Shown here: one piece after another, positions 25,701 through 37,486 of the stretch
Position numbering within the stretch: position 1 is the stretch's first letter
Layout of the letters: each line of letters starts with the position of its first letter
Source of the DNA: Vespula vulgaris
Taxonomy: Eukaryota; Arthropoda; Insecta; Hymenoptera; Vespidae
DNA length: 64,000 bases
Direction of reading: 5' to 3'
NCBI RefSeq assembly: GCF_905475345.1
Contig: NC_066601.1
Coordinates: 4,565,001-4,629,000 of the forward strand
Made by a program: the position numbers and the translations under genes
The notes under the pieces: generated by a model
Database searches by the model: none
What the model saw: the letters and a program-made list of their open reading frames with translations, nothing else
Told to the model about the DNA's origin: nothing

Positions 25701-26828
25701 TTTTGCTCCCTTATATTCGTTTCGTAACAACCATCCTGGCCCTCCTTCGCCCTCCTTCGCCCTCCTTCGCCCTCGTCGTCCTTGTACAGAGTTGCTCTGC
25801 GGAAACAGGGAAAGATTAGAGAAGTTCGTTTCATGGATATTTCTTCGGGGGACGGAGAGTAAAATGGGAAAGCAATTTTTCACGAATGCCGAAGGATTTT
25901 TGCTTTTCGCTCCGTCATCTTTCGTTCGGTTGGTCGTCTTATCGCAAAAAATCCACGTTTCCTTTTCTTCGTCCTGCAATTACGATAAATTAACTTTGAA
26001 ATTGCGATTACGACGTAGAGATATTTAATATCGATATTCCAAGGGAAGAAATCTTATCTTCGAAATTTCAAGAATTTCAATTATCGTTCTATCGTTTTTC
26101 TTTTTCTTCCTTTCCTTTTCTTTCTTTTTTCTTTTCTTTTTTTTTCCTTATCCACCCCCCCTCCTTTTTTTCGAAGGAACAGCACGAGGAACACACTCGA
26201 TAAAAGGTACGTTTTGGATTTCTTCGAGACAATGAACGGATAATTTTATCGTGGACAATGGGATCGACTTGATTCAATAGGTTGTCATCGATTGGCTCGT
26301 TACGAGTAAGCCGCGACCCTTTCCCTTCGATTCCCCGGTAAAACTCGCTCGGCTGCTTTCAAGACTTTCAATATTTTTCTCCGCTTAGCAATTTTCTTCC
26401 CGTCTTCCTTTTCTCGGTTTAGATATTCAAGGGACAGCAACGAGGTGTGGAAGTAAGAGCGATTGCGAAACGAAGTTTACATATCTTTAATACACTTATG
26501 CAACCTGAGTGAATAACTATTGCCAGGTGAAATAACTTGTTATTTATCGATTCTAGGGAACATTCGGTATAAGAAAATAGCAAATATTTTATATGAAAAA
26601 TATTTTCCTAAAGTCAATAAATAAAAGAGAGGGGACTATCTCTATATATTTCGTCATCGGATAACTATCTGGTATACGCGAGTTCGTTCTCGCTTGGGAA
26701 ACTAATAAAAAAATAAGAAAAACGAAAGAGGCGAAAAGGAAAAAGCTTGGGAAGAGAAATACGTAGGGTGTCGAGCTATCTATCGATTATCGATCTCGTA
26801 GCATCCCACCGATTGCATGTAAAATATC

Positions 26829-26829
<1 letters not shown>
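19724..26829. other. Non-coding DNA with purine/pyrimidine tracts; no gene recognised
   Basis: Includes CCCT repeats (20896-20915), GA tracts (21518-21597), GAAA tracts (22239-22275), three CCTCCTTCGC repeats (25739-25770) and C/T-rich 26097-26172. A GC-richer unique patch at 21120-21400 has an open plus frame of 147 codons ending in the GA tract. No family is recognised. Confidence 0.45.
21518..21597. repeat. (GA)n microsatellites
   Basis: Two GA blocks separated by GGGTGAAAAGGGGTTGCAA. Confidence 0.95.

Positions 26830-26878
<49 letters not shown>
26830..26878. repeat. (CT)n microsatellite
   Basis: About 24 perfect CT units. Confidence 0.97.
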
Positions 26879-26882
<4 letters not shown>

Positions 26883-27982
26883 ATTTCTCGGAGGCGAGCA
26901 AATGATTCGCGTAAACATCGAAGAAATACGCGAGTGCTCCTCGCTTGGGATCTTTGTGGCGCGTCGCGAACGGATACGAAGCGAAAGGTAGAAAATTAAG
27001 TCTCGAGAAAATTTCCACGGAGACGTCTCCCGCACAAACCGTGGCACGCGTGATTGCATTAAATGCAATGATTTTTCAATTCCCCGGAACCGCGCTTCTC
27101 GGTGAAATGTGTTGGCATTTTCTTGATGATACGAGGAGGTTGTCGACTTTAAATGCGCACATCCTCTGCTTCCAGATACTTCTTCTCCGTCTCGTGGGCG
27201 AAGGATTCGAACGATACTCACGGACGCGAATAAAGGAGAGACATCGTTATTTTCATTGGAAATTCTTATCCCGTGAAATTTTAGCGAATAGAAGGGAAGG
27301 GAGGAAAGTTTGGAAACACCCGGTGTATGTACTCCGTAGGTATAAATCGACGTTAGTTTTTCCAACGTTTACCATCCGTTATCGGAACGGACAAACGCGT
27401 AAATCGAAACGGCAGAGTGGAAATAATAAAGTAATGCTAACGCGATGCCATATATCGGCTATAAATAATACATAAGCGTAGAAAGTATTGGTGGATTTGC
27501 TGAAAAGTAGAAGGGATAAGTCGATGACTCGTTGGTTCGAATGCAATCAGCCGTATTGGCCCGATCTCACATATCTTATTTGAAACGGAGGGGATAAATA
27601 AAACGCATCGACGACGACGAGGAGAGATTATTCTTTGGGATTTCGTCGAGGATGAAAGACCATTTCGACCGGAGCGTCGGCAATAGCAGGAGCTTGACGG
27701 TCACGTTCGCGAAATACGCGGTGCTTTTCGATGGACGAGAAAGATAAAAGGAAACGTGGCTGAATACGTATCGATCCCATCGATATCATATACCGCGCTC
27801 TCGCGTACGCGTGGAATTACGTACGTGCTTGTGGCTTAGCTACTTACACGCGAGACGCCTTGCCTCGATTCCTTATGTAAATTGCGTCGTTTCCGCTTGA
27901 CGGATCACAGCCAGACGCGGAACGTTGCATTCTACGTGCGTATAACGTTCTCGAATCGATGCCGGTGCCTTCGGTTCGCTTC

Positions 27983-28014
27983 CTTCCGCGCGTCTTCCGC
28001 GCGTCCTCCGCGCG
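27983..28014. repeat. 11-bp minisatellite CTTCCGCGCGT, three copies
   Basis: Two perfect copies plus one variant, followed by TCTTTC repeats to about 28080. Confidence 0.85.
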
Positions 28015-28365
28015 ACGGCGTCTCGTCTTCCGTCTCTTTCTCTTTCTCTTTCTCTTTATCTTTATCCTTCTCTTTCTCCCGAACACGCCCACGTATTCTC
28101 TTGTTTCACAAGTAGACTACACGAGGGAGAAGGGGGCCGAGTAGCGTTGCGCTAACGTCCCAAGTGGCTGCGAGCTTTGAGAACATTTACTACGCGTAAG
28201 GCGCGTACGAACGAGCGTTCTTTGACGCCGCTGCTTCCACCAGCCAACCTGCTAATTCAACGAAAACAAATTGCCACGTCGTTAGCCTCTCGAACAGACT
28301 ACCCTAGCGAGACCGTGTCTCCGTCAAATTGCATCTAAAAGAGCCCGCCAGCTCGGCGCGTGGAT

Positions 28366-28368
<3 letters not shown>

Positions 28369-28396
<28 letters not shown>
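28369..28396. repeat. (CT)n microsatellite
   Basis: 14 CT units. Confidence 0.95.
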
Positions 28397-30334
28397 CTGA
28401 AGATCCTCTTCTCGGCTCTAACGACTCGAGCATCCTTCTCCCTTCCGCGTCTACGCGATTTTATTTTTTTCGCTCTCCTTCTCCCGTTCCCCTTTTTCTC
28501 TCTTCTTTTTTCCTTTTCCTCCCCTTCCTCCGTTTCGTTCGGTTTTTCCCATTTTTTAATAAACTTACGATCGTGCTCGTTAATTTCAATTCTAACCGAA
28601 CAACGTGGAAGCAAAAACTATTGCCATCCACGCGAGATGGATCGTTATTTCGGTTGATATTTATCTCGAGAGACCCTATATGTTACCTTTAAAAATTTTT
28701 CTCTTGTATATATCTACTGCGCCGACGATCGTTGGGGTATGGTAAGCGAACAAATTAAATACGGACGTTTGATTTACTTTATTTTCCCGCAAATGACGGT
28801 CGATGTAGGGGTTGTTATCGAATAACGAATACCAGCGTAATTAAAACTTTCGCGTTCGTGGCAAACGGATACCATTATTATTATTACATTACTATGATAG
28901 TAATACTTTGCCGTCTGTACTCTTGTTCGGGACCTTCCGAGTATGCAATACCGTCTCTGCTTGCCTATCGCGCGTCATGTCTGATTATATGCCGGTCGTG
29001 ACTACTGACACACATAAACGCGATCGTGCAACTCGACAATTTCCCAAAGTTCTTCGATACTGTACGTGGCACGAATCGAATCGCGTGACGTAAAGCCGTC
29101 ATTTTTATTTTCCGTCTGTTCAACGTTAAACTAACAAATCGTATTACGTCCTGCTTCGTTTTCGTTAGAGGTAACTAAAATTCATCCTTTTTTTCACTCG
29201 AATCCGTTCGTTCTTTTCCAAAGAGGATTGCGGTACGACGAATAAAATTTCCACGTTAAATATTTTTTGTAAGGGATGGATCGTAAGAGAATTTTATACG
29301 ATTCTCTTTTTTCTCTTTTAGGGGAAAGAGAAAACATATAAAAGGGATAAAACCCGGAGGACTAATCGTCGAATTCAAAGAGGGGATATGACAAAATAGA
29401 AATTTTCATCGAAATTTTAAACGACGAACGTTTCCCTTTCGATTCGAATCTGACAGACAATCTGTGATACTACGTAGCTGTTTGTTTTGTCTCGTATTTG
29501 TTTGGAAACGCCGGCCAGAGTGGATGTGTCTCTTGACATTGCAGTGGAAGTGCCGCTAATTGAAGGAAAATAAATCGTTGGTCCTTAGAGTATCGCGTCT
29601 TGCTTTTCTTAGGAGGGTCAGAGATTAGCACGTCTTTTCCGTTTGGGTCCGACGAACAAGAATCTGGATCCCCAAATCGTATCATAAATAAAGACTTGCC
29701 ACGAAGTATCATCCTCCAAGGATCCTTTTCTCTTCGTTCCTCATCCCTCGGGCTAACTCTCGTATATTTCTCGTGTTTTCTCGTCTTGCAGGTGAAGATT
29801 CCTTCTATATCCCAATTCGTTATTTTCTTCGATCGTTTCGTACGAGAGATTATTCATTTCGATTATCAAATCGATTTGTTCGTATATTCCCTGGTAAAAC
29901 GAAGGACACCCAGTGTGTACGTATGCATTTCTATTAGCGAATAATTTTTCTTCGCGTACTTTCATCCCTATACTTTGTTTTTTTGATTTTATCAAACCGT
30001 CCGCTACGCTCCAGGTTTATCAGTATGGAAAAAGTAGTGAGGTAAATAGTAAGATACAGGGAGCGGCAGGGTACAGGTAGAAAAATTTCGAACGAGAAAA
30101 GGAGGAAAAACGTCCGGGTGATGTACGACGGCAAGGTTGTATGTTACCACAAGTGCATTTAAACGTATAATACGCGTAAACAACGGAGAACACACGCTCG
30201 ATCGTAGCTATAGAAACGAGCAATATGTCATGCTGCAAACGAACATTTTTCTTCTTTTCGTACGTACATATCTATGTATCTACCTTCTCGTTACTTTGGT
30301 CGTTTTATAACAAATATATTTCCCGCCGTTTAGA

Positions 30335-30400
30335 TACATACATACATACATATATGTATGTATATATATATATATATAAATATATATATACATGTATATT
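30335..30400. repeat. (CATA)n/(TA)n compound microsatellite
   Basis: CATA units, then TATG, then TA runs with inverted symmetry around ATATAT. Confidence 0.9.
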
Positions 30401-31728
30401 TACATGTAGACGTAGGACATGCACATACGCGTACAGATACAAGAATTTGATTCTCGTATCGTTTCAAATGGACTTTTATGTCAGGAGACAGAGGGAGAGA
30501 GAGAGAGAGAGAGAGAACAAAAAATGAGGTAAAACTATCCTTTTGTTATGGCACGCGAATAGCGTGAAACACGAAACGTCTTTATAAAGAGGATTATGTT
30601 AAATTTTTGAATGGAAGTAATGTTGTCCCGTGCTTTTTTTCTTATTTTTCTTTCAAAGAGAATTTTGGACGTATTTCGAACGTATCAATGGATACCAATT
30701 ATGGTTTTCACATATTTTACATCGTACGAATCACAGTCGTTAGAAGAGAATTCCGCAGGGTAACTTTGTACGCGCGAACGGCTTCTCCGATTTATCGATG
30801 CAAACACAGGTTCTCGAACAGGATGCGATGAATGTGCAAATCAAAACGAAAGACAATGGACGGAAATACCCGCTCGCGAAAGCAAATTCGTCTATACGAA
30901 TGCGTAGAGAGAAATTTTGGTTTTTGTTAATTTCTCGCGCCGAGTTTACCGCGTTTCTTTTACGATTGTTTCGTTAGGTGTATATAGATAGACCCTGTTG
31001 TTAACGAAGACAAAGTCCTTCGTCTCGCGATACATGTGTAATTAGTGTTAGACTGACAATGAAAAGCCATAGATTATGAATAGATCGTATAGGCAGGTTC
31101 TCACAATGGCGATACTATGAAAGCCGCCGTGCCTAGCTCGTTAATAACAGTCCGACGAATTGGATGGTTATCAATCGTGTACGTTCGAAAACCAAGGTGG
31201 TAGCCTCAAACGTATTAGCCGATCTTGCGTGTTATTCACGCCCGAGTTTTGCCAAATTCACGGTATCGTGAACGATGTAATTTGATTCCAATTAACGTCT
31301 AACGCACGAAAATGGTCGGCGATCCGTTTCATTCCAAGCATTTTGCGTGTTAATTCGGATCGATGGTTATGCATCGAGCAAAAAAGAAAATCGTTTAACA
31401 ACGGTATCTCCTCTTTGGCGAGGATTCTATGAATTCTATGGAGTGATATCGCGATTAAAAGGTATCGTCCTTGAGAGCATTATTTTTCGTTTTTCCTTTT
31501 TTAGCGTTATACATGGTTTCAGTTATCTCGCTCGAAAACCCCTTTATATACCTCCTTTATGCTCTCGCAAAGATGGCTCTTAAAAGAAGAAAACATTTTG
31601 ACATATTTTTAATTAGTTATTAACCTCGACGTTATATTTCGTTTGCAAGCGGCTAACAAAGTGCAATGGACCAAGTTGCGCTCATCTCATCGCACGTATC
31701 CCCTATTTGCATGCCATTCTCCTCTTCT

Positions 31729-31757
31729 TTCCTTCCTTCCTTCCTTCCTTCCTTCTT
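31729..31757. repeat. (TTCC)n microsatellite
   Basis: Seven TTCC units in a longer pyrimidine tract. Confidence 0.9.
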
Positions 31758-32598
31758 TCCTCCTTTCTTTCCCCACTTCTCGTTCTCTCTTCGTCTCGCT
31801 CGCACGCGCGAGCTCACTTCTTTCCGCATACTTCACATTTATTTCTCTCCTACCATCCCTCCAGCTGCACCACTCGAGCGCACACGAATCTCGCAGTGTA
31901 AAACAAGTTGCTTTTTCTCCGCGCGTTTCTTTTGAATGCCACTTGCCTCTTTCTCGCAAGTTATCTCTTATCCCTTTTCGGTGCTATGCCTTCTTTTTCA
32001 TTTTATTAGCGTGCTATTTCTCTCATTCGTCTTTGAAAATTATCGTATTTTTCCGTCGGGAAAGAAACCTCGACTTTTAAGGATAAGAAGATTAGAAACG
32101 ATCGTTCGGCGTTTCTTCCTTCTTTCTTCCTTCTTTCTCCCTTTCTTTCTTTTCTTTTTTACGTGATCATGCATCTGTATCAAATCTAAAATTGATCTTT
32201 TTTATTTCTCTCGAAGGAGAGAAAAGTGGGAATAAAGGAAAGAAAAAGGGGTTCGGAATCATTATCCTAGATGCGATTTAAGGAAAGAAATTATCGGAAA
32301 GCCGGGCTCTTAGCAAAAAGAACGCGGTTCGGTGAGTGAGGGCCGAGTGAAAAAGTAGGGATGAACGGCAAACGGGTGGTGGCAGCTAGGTGTAGCTGGA
32401 AAATCCTCTTGTTTATGTCTTGGAATCGAGTAGTCCCAGGAGGAGAACGGTACAATGTAACGAGAGAAATTAGAGTCTCTGCCGTGGACTTGAGCGAGAG
32501 AATGGAAGGAGGACGAAGGGGTAGGGAAAAAGGGACAGGGATAAGGGAGAGTTTTATCCGTGTGCGTGTACGTGTGTATTTGCATGTTCAAAAAACGG

Positions 32599-32625
<27 letters not shown>
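32599..32625. repeat. (GA)n microsatellite
   Basis: 13 GA units. Confidence 0.95.
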
Positions 32626-32629
<4 letters not shown>

Positions 32630-33127
32630 AGAATAAGAAGAGAAGGAAAAGAGAGTACGAAGGGGTTGCAATGGGTGAAGGGTGGAGAGAACAGGTGGGG
32701 TGTAGAGATGGAGTACCAAGGTAAATTTATTTGCATAGGCCCCCCGAGTCTCTTCCGAGCGGAAATACAACTAATTGGATTCTCAGGCATCGGCGTGTGT
32801 GAAACTCGCCCATTGTGTATCTTTCGAGATTCTGTCTGTGTATATCTATGCGCACGTGCACGCGAGCCCGGGCTCTCAGGACCAGCTAGCTTTTTTTCCG
32901 TCCGGTAAAAAGAAGCTAAGAGGACTGGCAAAGAAAAGTACATCGACTAATCTAATTCTGTCTGTATGTAGCTTTCTTCCTCGTTCTCCTTCCCCCTCCC
33001 TCTTTTTCTCTCTTTTCTTTCCTTTCTTTTTCTCTGTCTGTCGACCCTTCCGTCGTACCTGCTCGATGTCGCCCCTTCCAGAATTTATTTTTCCGTGCGA
33101 GAGTTTCGTGCTAAACTGCGAAGCAGA

Positions 33128-33173
33128 AAGGAAGGAAGGAAGGAAGGAAGGAAGGAAGGAAGGAAGGAAGGAA
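33128..33173. repeat. (GGAA)n microsatellite
   Basis: About 11 perfect GGAA units, the same motif as at 14343 and the reverse complement of that at 31729. Confidence 0.95.
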
Positions 33174-35976
33174 TGAATGGAAGGTTGCAATGGCGGCGAA
33201 GGTTTAAATGCGACCCAACTCTTTCTCTCTCTCTCTCTCCCTTCTTTTCTCTCGATTTCTCTCTTTCAGCGGTTCTTCGTGTGTACTTCCGCGCGCGCGT
33301 GTACGACCGACAAAACTATAAAATGCAGAATGCCGGCGCGGATATTATCCTGTATTGATTTTTGCGAGGTGTGTACTCTTCGAATCGTTTATTGCTTCGC
33401 GCGTGTCTACCACGAATGTCCCTTCACGGGTAAATGTGCATTTGAACGATATCCACCTACGCAGAATTACGTATATTGCGATTAACGCGCATTGATTTTC
33501 ATAAAATACTTGCTTAGCGTGTAAAAAGTTGAAATCATCCTACATTACTATAGCGATTCGCAAATGTTAGCACAAAATCTTATTTTCTAAATGCGAATGT
33601 GCCGGAAGGTAGAACTATTCGTGCGAGAGGTTGGGAAGATTTGAAAAACGTGAAACGATAGCGAGCGTAAACAGACGCGTAGCGAGAAAAGGCGGTGGAT
33701 TAGCGAGGTGAGCGGAGATGGAAAGGGGAGGGATGAGTAGAGAGAGAGAGAGAGAGAGACGAGGAAAAATGGAATGGGTGAGGTTTGGGGTAGGCGCTAG
33801 CCGATAGGGAGAATGAAATACGTGGTCACGCGGAAAATTCGGGAATTGAGTTCCCGATCGTCGTGCTAGCAACGTCGCCGATCGTTTTTCGATCGAACAT
33901 CGAGAATTACGATCGAGTAATTACCTAGCGCGACGTCGTTACCCCCTAGTACCATTCGGAGCCTTTTTCATCAGAAATACGAGTATACTTTTCGCCCCGA
34001 GCTGTTGTTTCTTCACGCAATCCGGCCGTGTTAAATATTTATGAGTAAATTCTTTCTCACGAGTTCCGAGAGCGAAGAAAGCCATAACATCAATTTAGAG
34101 AACTAATTTTCGACTTATTAGTTGATACGTATTATACGGTCCTCACGTAATACCGAAATGTGATTTATGCATGGCACAGCGTAGAAGAAAATAGAGAAAA
34201 GAAAGAGGTAGATAGAGTTCATTTGCGGAAAAGATCGTCCCAGCTAATGCCACCTGTGTCTCTTATGTAAAATACACTCGCTGGGAGATACGGCGAGGTT
34301 CGTTGAAAATATAATTCAGTCTTACGGCCACGCCAGCTGTGTGACTTTAATAAACGTTGGTCTCACGCGTGCTTCGCTGATACGCAAGAATTACGACGTT
34401 TCGAGATCGTCCGAGTGAAAATGCTTCAATTGCCTCGGCGAATGCTTGCTCCTCGACGCGCATTTAGAATTTTCATCGAGTTTTCGATTATTTTTCACGA
34501 GTCCGAATTTAGATTCTAATCGTCCGCGTAAGTATTAACGAATCGTCGTGTGCGAGATCGAAACGTCAACGCCTTGTTCCTCTTTGCTTATAATGAAAAT
34601 AGGATCGGAATGCCAGAGAGAATGGAGATTAAAAGACGGATGCTCGCAAAACTTACGGTGTATCGTGCATTTAAATTTATAATATTTTCATGTCCCGACT
34701 ATCCGATAAAATGGAAGCTTTTCGAGCAAAAGTTTTTGCGAACTTTTGTACTTTACTCCTCCTCTCTTCCTCTCGAAGTGCTTCGAATAACCAGAAAGCT
34801 TCGTTAAGTATGTTAGCGGTCAATGACAGCTTTGAGTTTCTAGCGAATACCAGTATGAGAGGATTCGTAGGAGCTTGTTAAAATTTTACGATCCCAACTA
34901 TACGTACGTGTATACATACAGACATGTATGCATATACACACACATATATATATACACACATACATATATCCGTTATATAGGAGAAAAGTATCGTCTCGAA
35001 ATGACCGCTCGTCGCGAGATCATTTATAGCTCCTCTCTCGCCTTAGAGGGCGAATGCGATTATTTTCGGCCACAATCGCGAGATCCAAGCGATTATTCGC
35101 CGTTACGGGAAGAGACCGAAGAACAAAAGAAACGAGAGAAAAAATTCCATTTCGTTGGACATCGTTGACGATCGAAAACCATCGGATTGGTATCGGAATA
35201 CACTTGACCTCTTCGCGATCCTCTCGATCGATCCGATATCTCGAAATGGTACAAGTCCGAGTTATCAATTTTCCTTTTGGACGAGTATATCGGTTCACGA
35301 TACTTGAAATTTTACCTATATAGTCGTCAACGCTAGATCGTCCAGCCACTTTTGGCTAAACCGACGACTCCGTCTAATCGCTTTAATAATTTATTCAAAA
35401 ATACGGAAATCCTTTTAAACGTTTCGAATATCGAGGTAAAGTCAAACAAGTATATGATAGTTAAGATTGAGGAGACGCGACGGATCGACGATACGTTGCA
35501 GGGAATTTTCCGAAGCGCTGCAAAGGAATGAAAAGAGCGAAACGTTTTCTTCTATCTTTAATCACTTCGATTATCGGACGGGATCCCCAACGAAGGACGT
35601 TTGATTCGTCTCGATGGTCTCGTAAATAAATTGCTTGTACCTTCTCTCGTTCTCGCAGACATCCACTAATCGTGCTGGCTCGTTCTCGTTGTCCATTAAA
35701 CACGACTGCAGGAAGGAGAAAAGAGATTAGGAGGATCGTCGAGCTGTCGCTCGATACTCTCGGTGTTTTCCGTGAGGGGACATTGAAACGCATGCACGAA
35801 CGATTTGGGGGTGTCTTCCTCCTCGTTGGAGCGTGCAAATACAGGGAAAAAGAGAGGAGAAGAGAGAGAGAGAGAGAGAGAGCGAGGCACGCGCAGCAAC
35901 GATTAATTTTCTCGTTTCGTCCGTCTGCTTCCCTTTATTTCAATTACTTTACGTCATCATTCTCGCGCTGTCGCAG

Positions 35977-36127
35977 ATTCTCTTAAGTCACTCGGCTATA
36001 TACGCCGGAATCACGATTAATCCGAGCGTGGGTGAAGTAGATCAACACCAGCTCGCGCAAACTTTTAACTATCAAGGAGCTGGAAGCAGGAAGACGGTAG
36101 GAAAGTTTCCTCGAGTTCGTCTATCCG
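35977..36127 (+). CDS. Candidate internal exon of an unrecognised gene
   Basis: 151 bp bounded by CTGTCGCAG (35976) after a pyrimidine-rich stretch and by CTATCCG|GTAAGT (36128). Only one frame is open through it: ILLSHSAIYAGITINPSVGE, VDQHQLAQTFNYQGAGSRKT, VGKFPRVRLS plus one base. It is phase 0 at the start and phase 1 at the end. Unlike its flanks (GA and CT microsatellites within 150 bp either side) it has no simple repeats. No family is recognised; a non-coding RNA exon is equally possible. Confidence 0.3.
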
Positions 36128-36303
36128 GTAAGTTTCGAGAGTCCAAGATATCGTCGTGCCATCAGCTGCCCTCTTCTCTTCTCCTCTTGGTTCTCTCGCT
36201 CACCTCCGCCTCATCCTTCGTTTCGTCCTTCGCTTCCTCGTCTATCTTCTCTCATCTCGCTCTGCTTCCTGCTTTTACACCTCTCTCGGTCTCCTCGCCT
36301 CCC

Positions 36304-36336
<33 letters not shown>
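36304..36336. repeat. (CT)n microsatellite
   Basis: 16 CT units. Confidence 0.95.
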
Positions 36337-36340
<4 letters not shown>

Positions 36341-37461
36341 ACCAGCACTACCCACGATTTCGTTCCCTTCCAGCCATGTCCTTTCGAGAACTAAATCCTT
36401 GTTGGGTGTTAGACGAGACCGTAACACACGTCTGCGGTGCTTTCTGTTCTCTAGAGAAAATACAACGAAGAGAAAAAGAGAAACGATGTCGCCAAAGGAA
36501 AAGCGGAAACACGATTGCCATATCAAATTCCATTCCTCTTTTCCCTTTCGATTCTATTTTTCTCTTTGTTACGTTTCCTTCATTTTTCCGAATGCAAAGC
36601 CATCGGGCATGCTCGCAGCGAGAACAGGGAGAATTTATAATTGACGAGCGTCGTCGTTGCGCTTTGGAAAAGTAATAAAAAAAAAAAAGAAAAAGAGCAA
36701 AAAAAAAAGAAAGAAAAAACAGGGAAAAAAAACGAAGGAAGAAAAAAGGGAAAAAAGATTGAAATAATATTTGACTTATTATAGATTCGATTCGGGGACC
36801 GAATATTCTACAACTCGATAAGCGTTCGATTATAAGAATGGACAAAACTACGAAAAGCGGTTCGTTCCATCGAAGATCTTTCATTTAATTTTGTAGCGTA
36901 TATCTCTTGGGTCAAAACCGTGACGTTTGGAACTCATGACCGTTACAACGTAGCGCTCGTTCGGTTGACAACAATCTACGGTAGAATCACCGGGGTCCTT
37001 CCACCCCCCCATATTTTATCGGGCGAGCGCGGTTTTCCTAGTTCGTCGGACAACTATAAATTTTCGCGGTGCGTTCATCAATATTCATAGGCCACATTTC
37101 ATATTCATCTTGTTTCCAAAGAGAGGGCGAGGAGTAGGAGGACGACGAAGAGGAGAAAGAGGAATATCTCTCTTTCTCTCGCGCTCTCTTCTCCGAATAA
37201 ACAAATTTTTTTATGACGGCACGCTCGTGCGACAAAACAGATCGTTTTCCATAACAACGAGGGAAAAGCGATCGAAAAAGAAAAGCAAGAGACGTAACTT
37301 TGTTCCATTTTCCTTTCTTTCTCTCTTTCCCGACTCTTTTGCAATTTCTCGTTGTCCTTATTCGCGCCTGGTGCGGCTGAACGCGGACCTATCGTTTCTA
37401 CTGGATCCATGCTACGTAATAAACCGATTGATCGGTCGATCAATCTTTCCTATCGTCCCTT

Positions 37462-37486
37462 TTCTCTCTCTCTCTCTCTCTCTCTC
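37462..37486. repeat. (CT)n microsatellite
   Basis: 12 CT units. Confidence 0.95.

Larger units (their letters stand above)
26879..29460. other. CpG-rich unique DNA with both-strand ORFs; no gene recognised
   Basis: A 176-codon plus ORF (26945-27475) overlaps a 192-codon minus ORF (26787-27365). Neither shows a family motif, and mutual openness points to CpG-driven stop depletion rather than coding. A 17 bp palindrome is at 27053-27069 and a CTTCCGCGCGT minisatellite at 27983-28014. Confidence 0.4.
29461..35976. other. Non-coding DNA, several microsatellites; no gene recognised
   Basis: ORFs at 29470-29944 are modest on both strands. 30331-30410 is a TA/CATA-rich palindrome-prone tract. 31080-31340 and 34200-34420 are repeat-free unique stretches with TAAT and E-box cores (CACCTG, CAGCTG). 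The remainder alternates between C/T-rich and G/A-rich tracts. Confidence 0.4.

Noticed and set aside
26787..27475. Overlapping 192-codon minus and 176-codon plus ORFs
   Set aside because: Both strands are open at once, with random amino-acid make-up and no motif. This is expected where CpG richness removes TAA/TAG/TGA.
35833..36675. 280-codon plus ORF, the longest in the window
   Set aside because: Most of it is GA-, CT- and AGAAA-rich repeat read through. Only the 151 bp between splice sites (35977-36127) is kept as a candidate.
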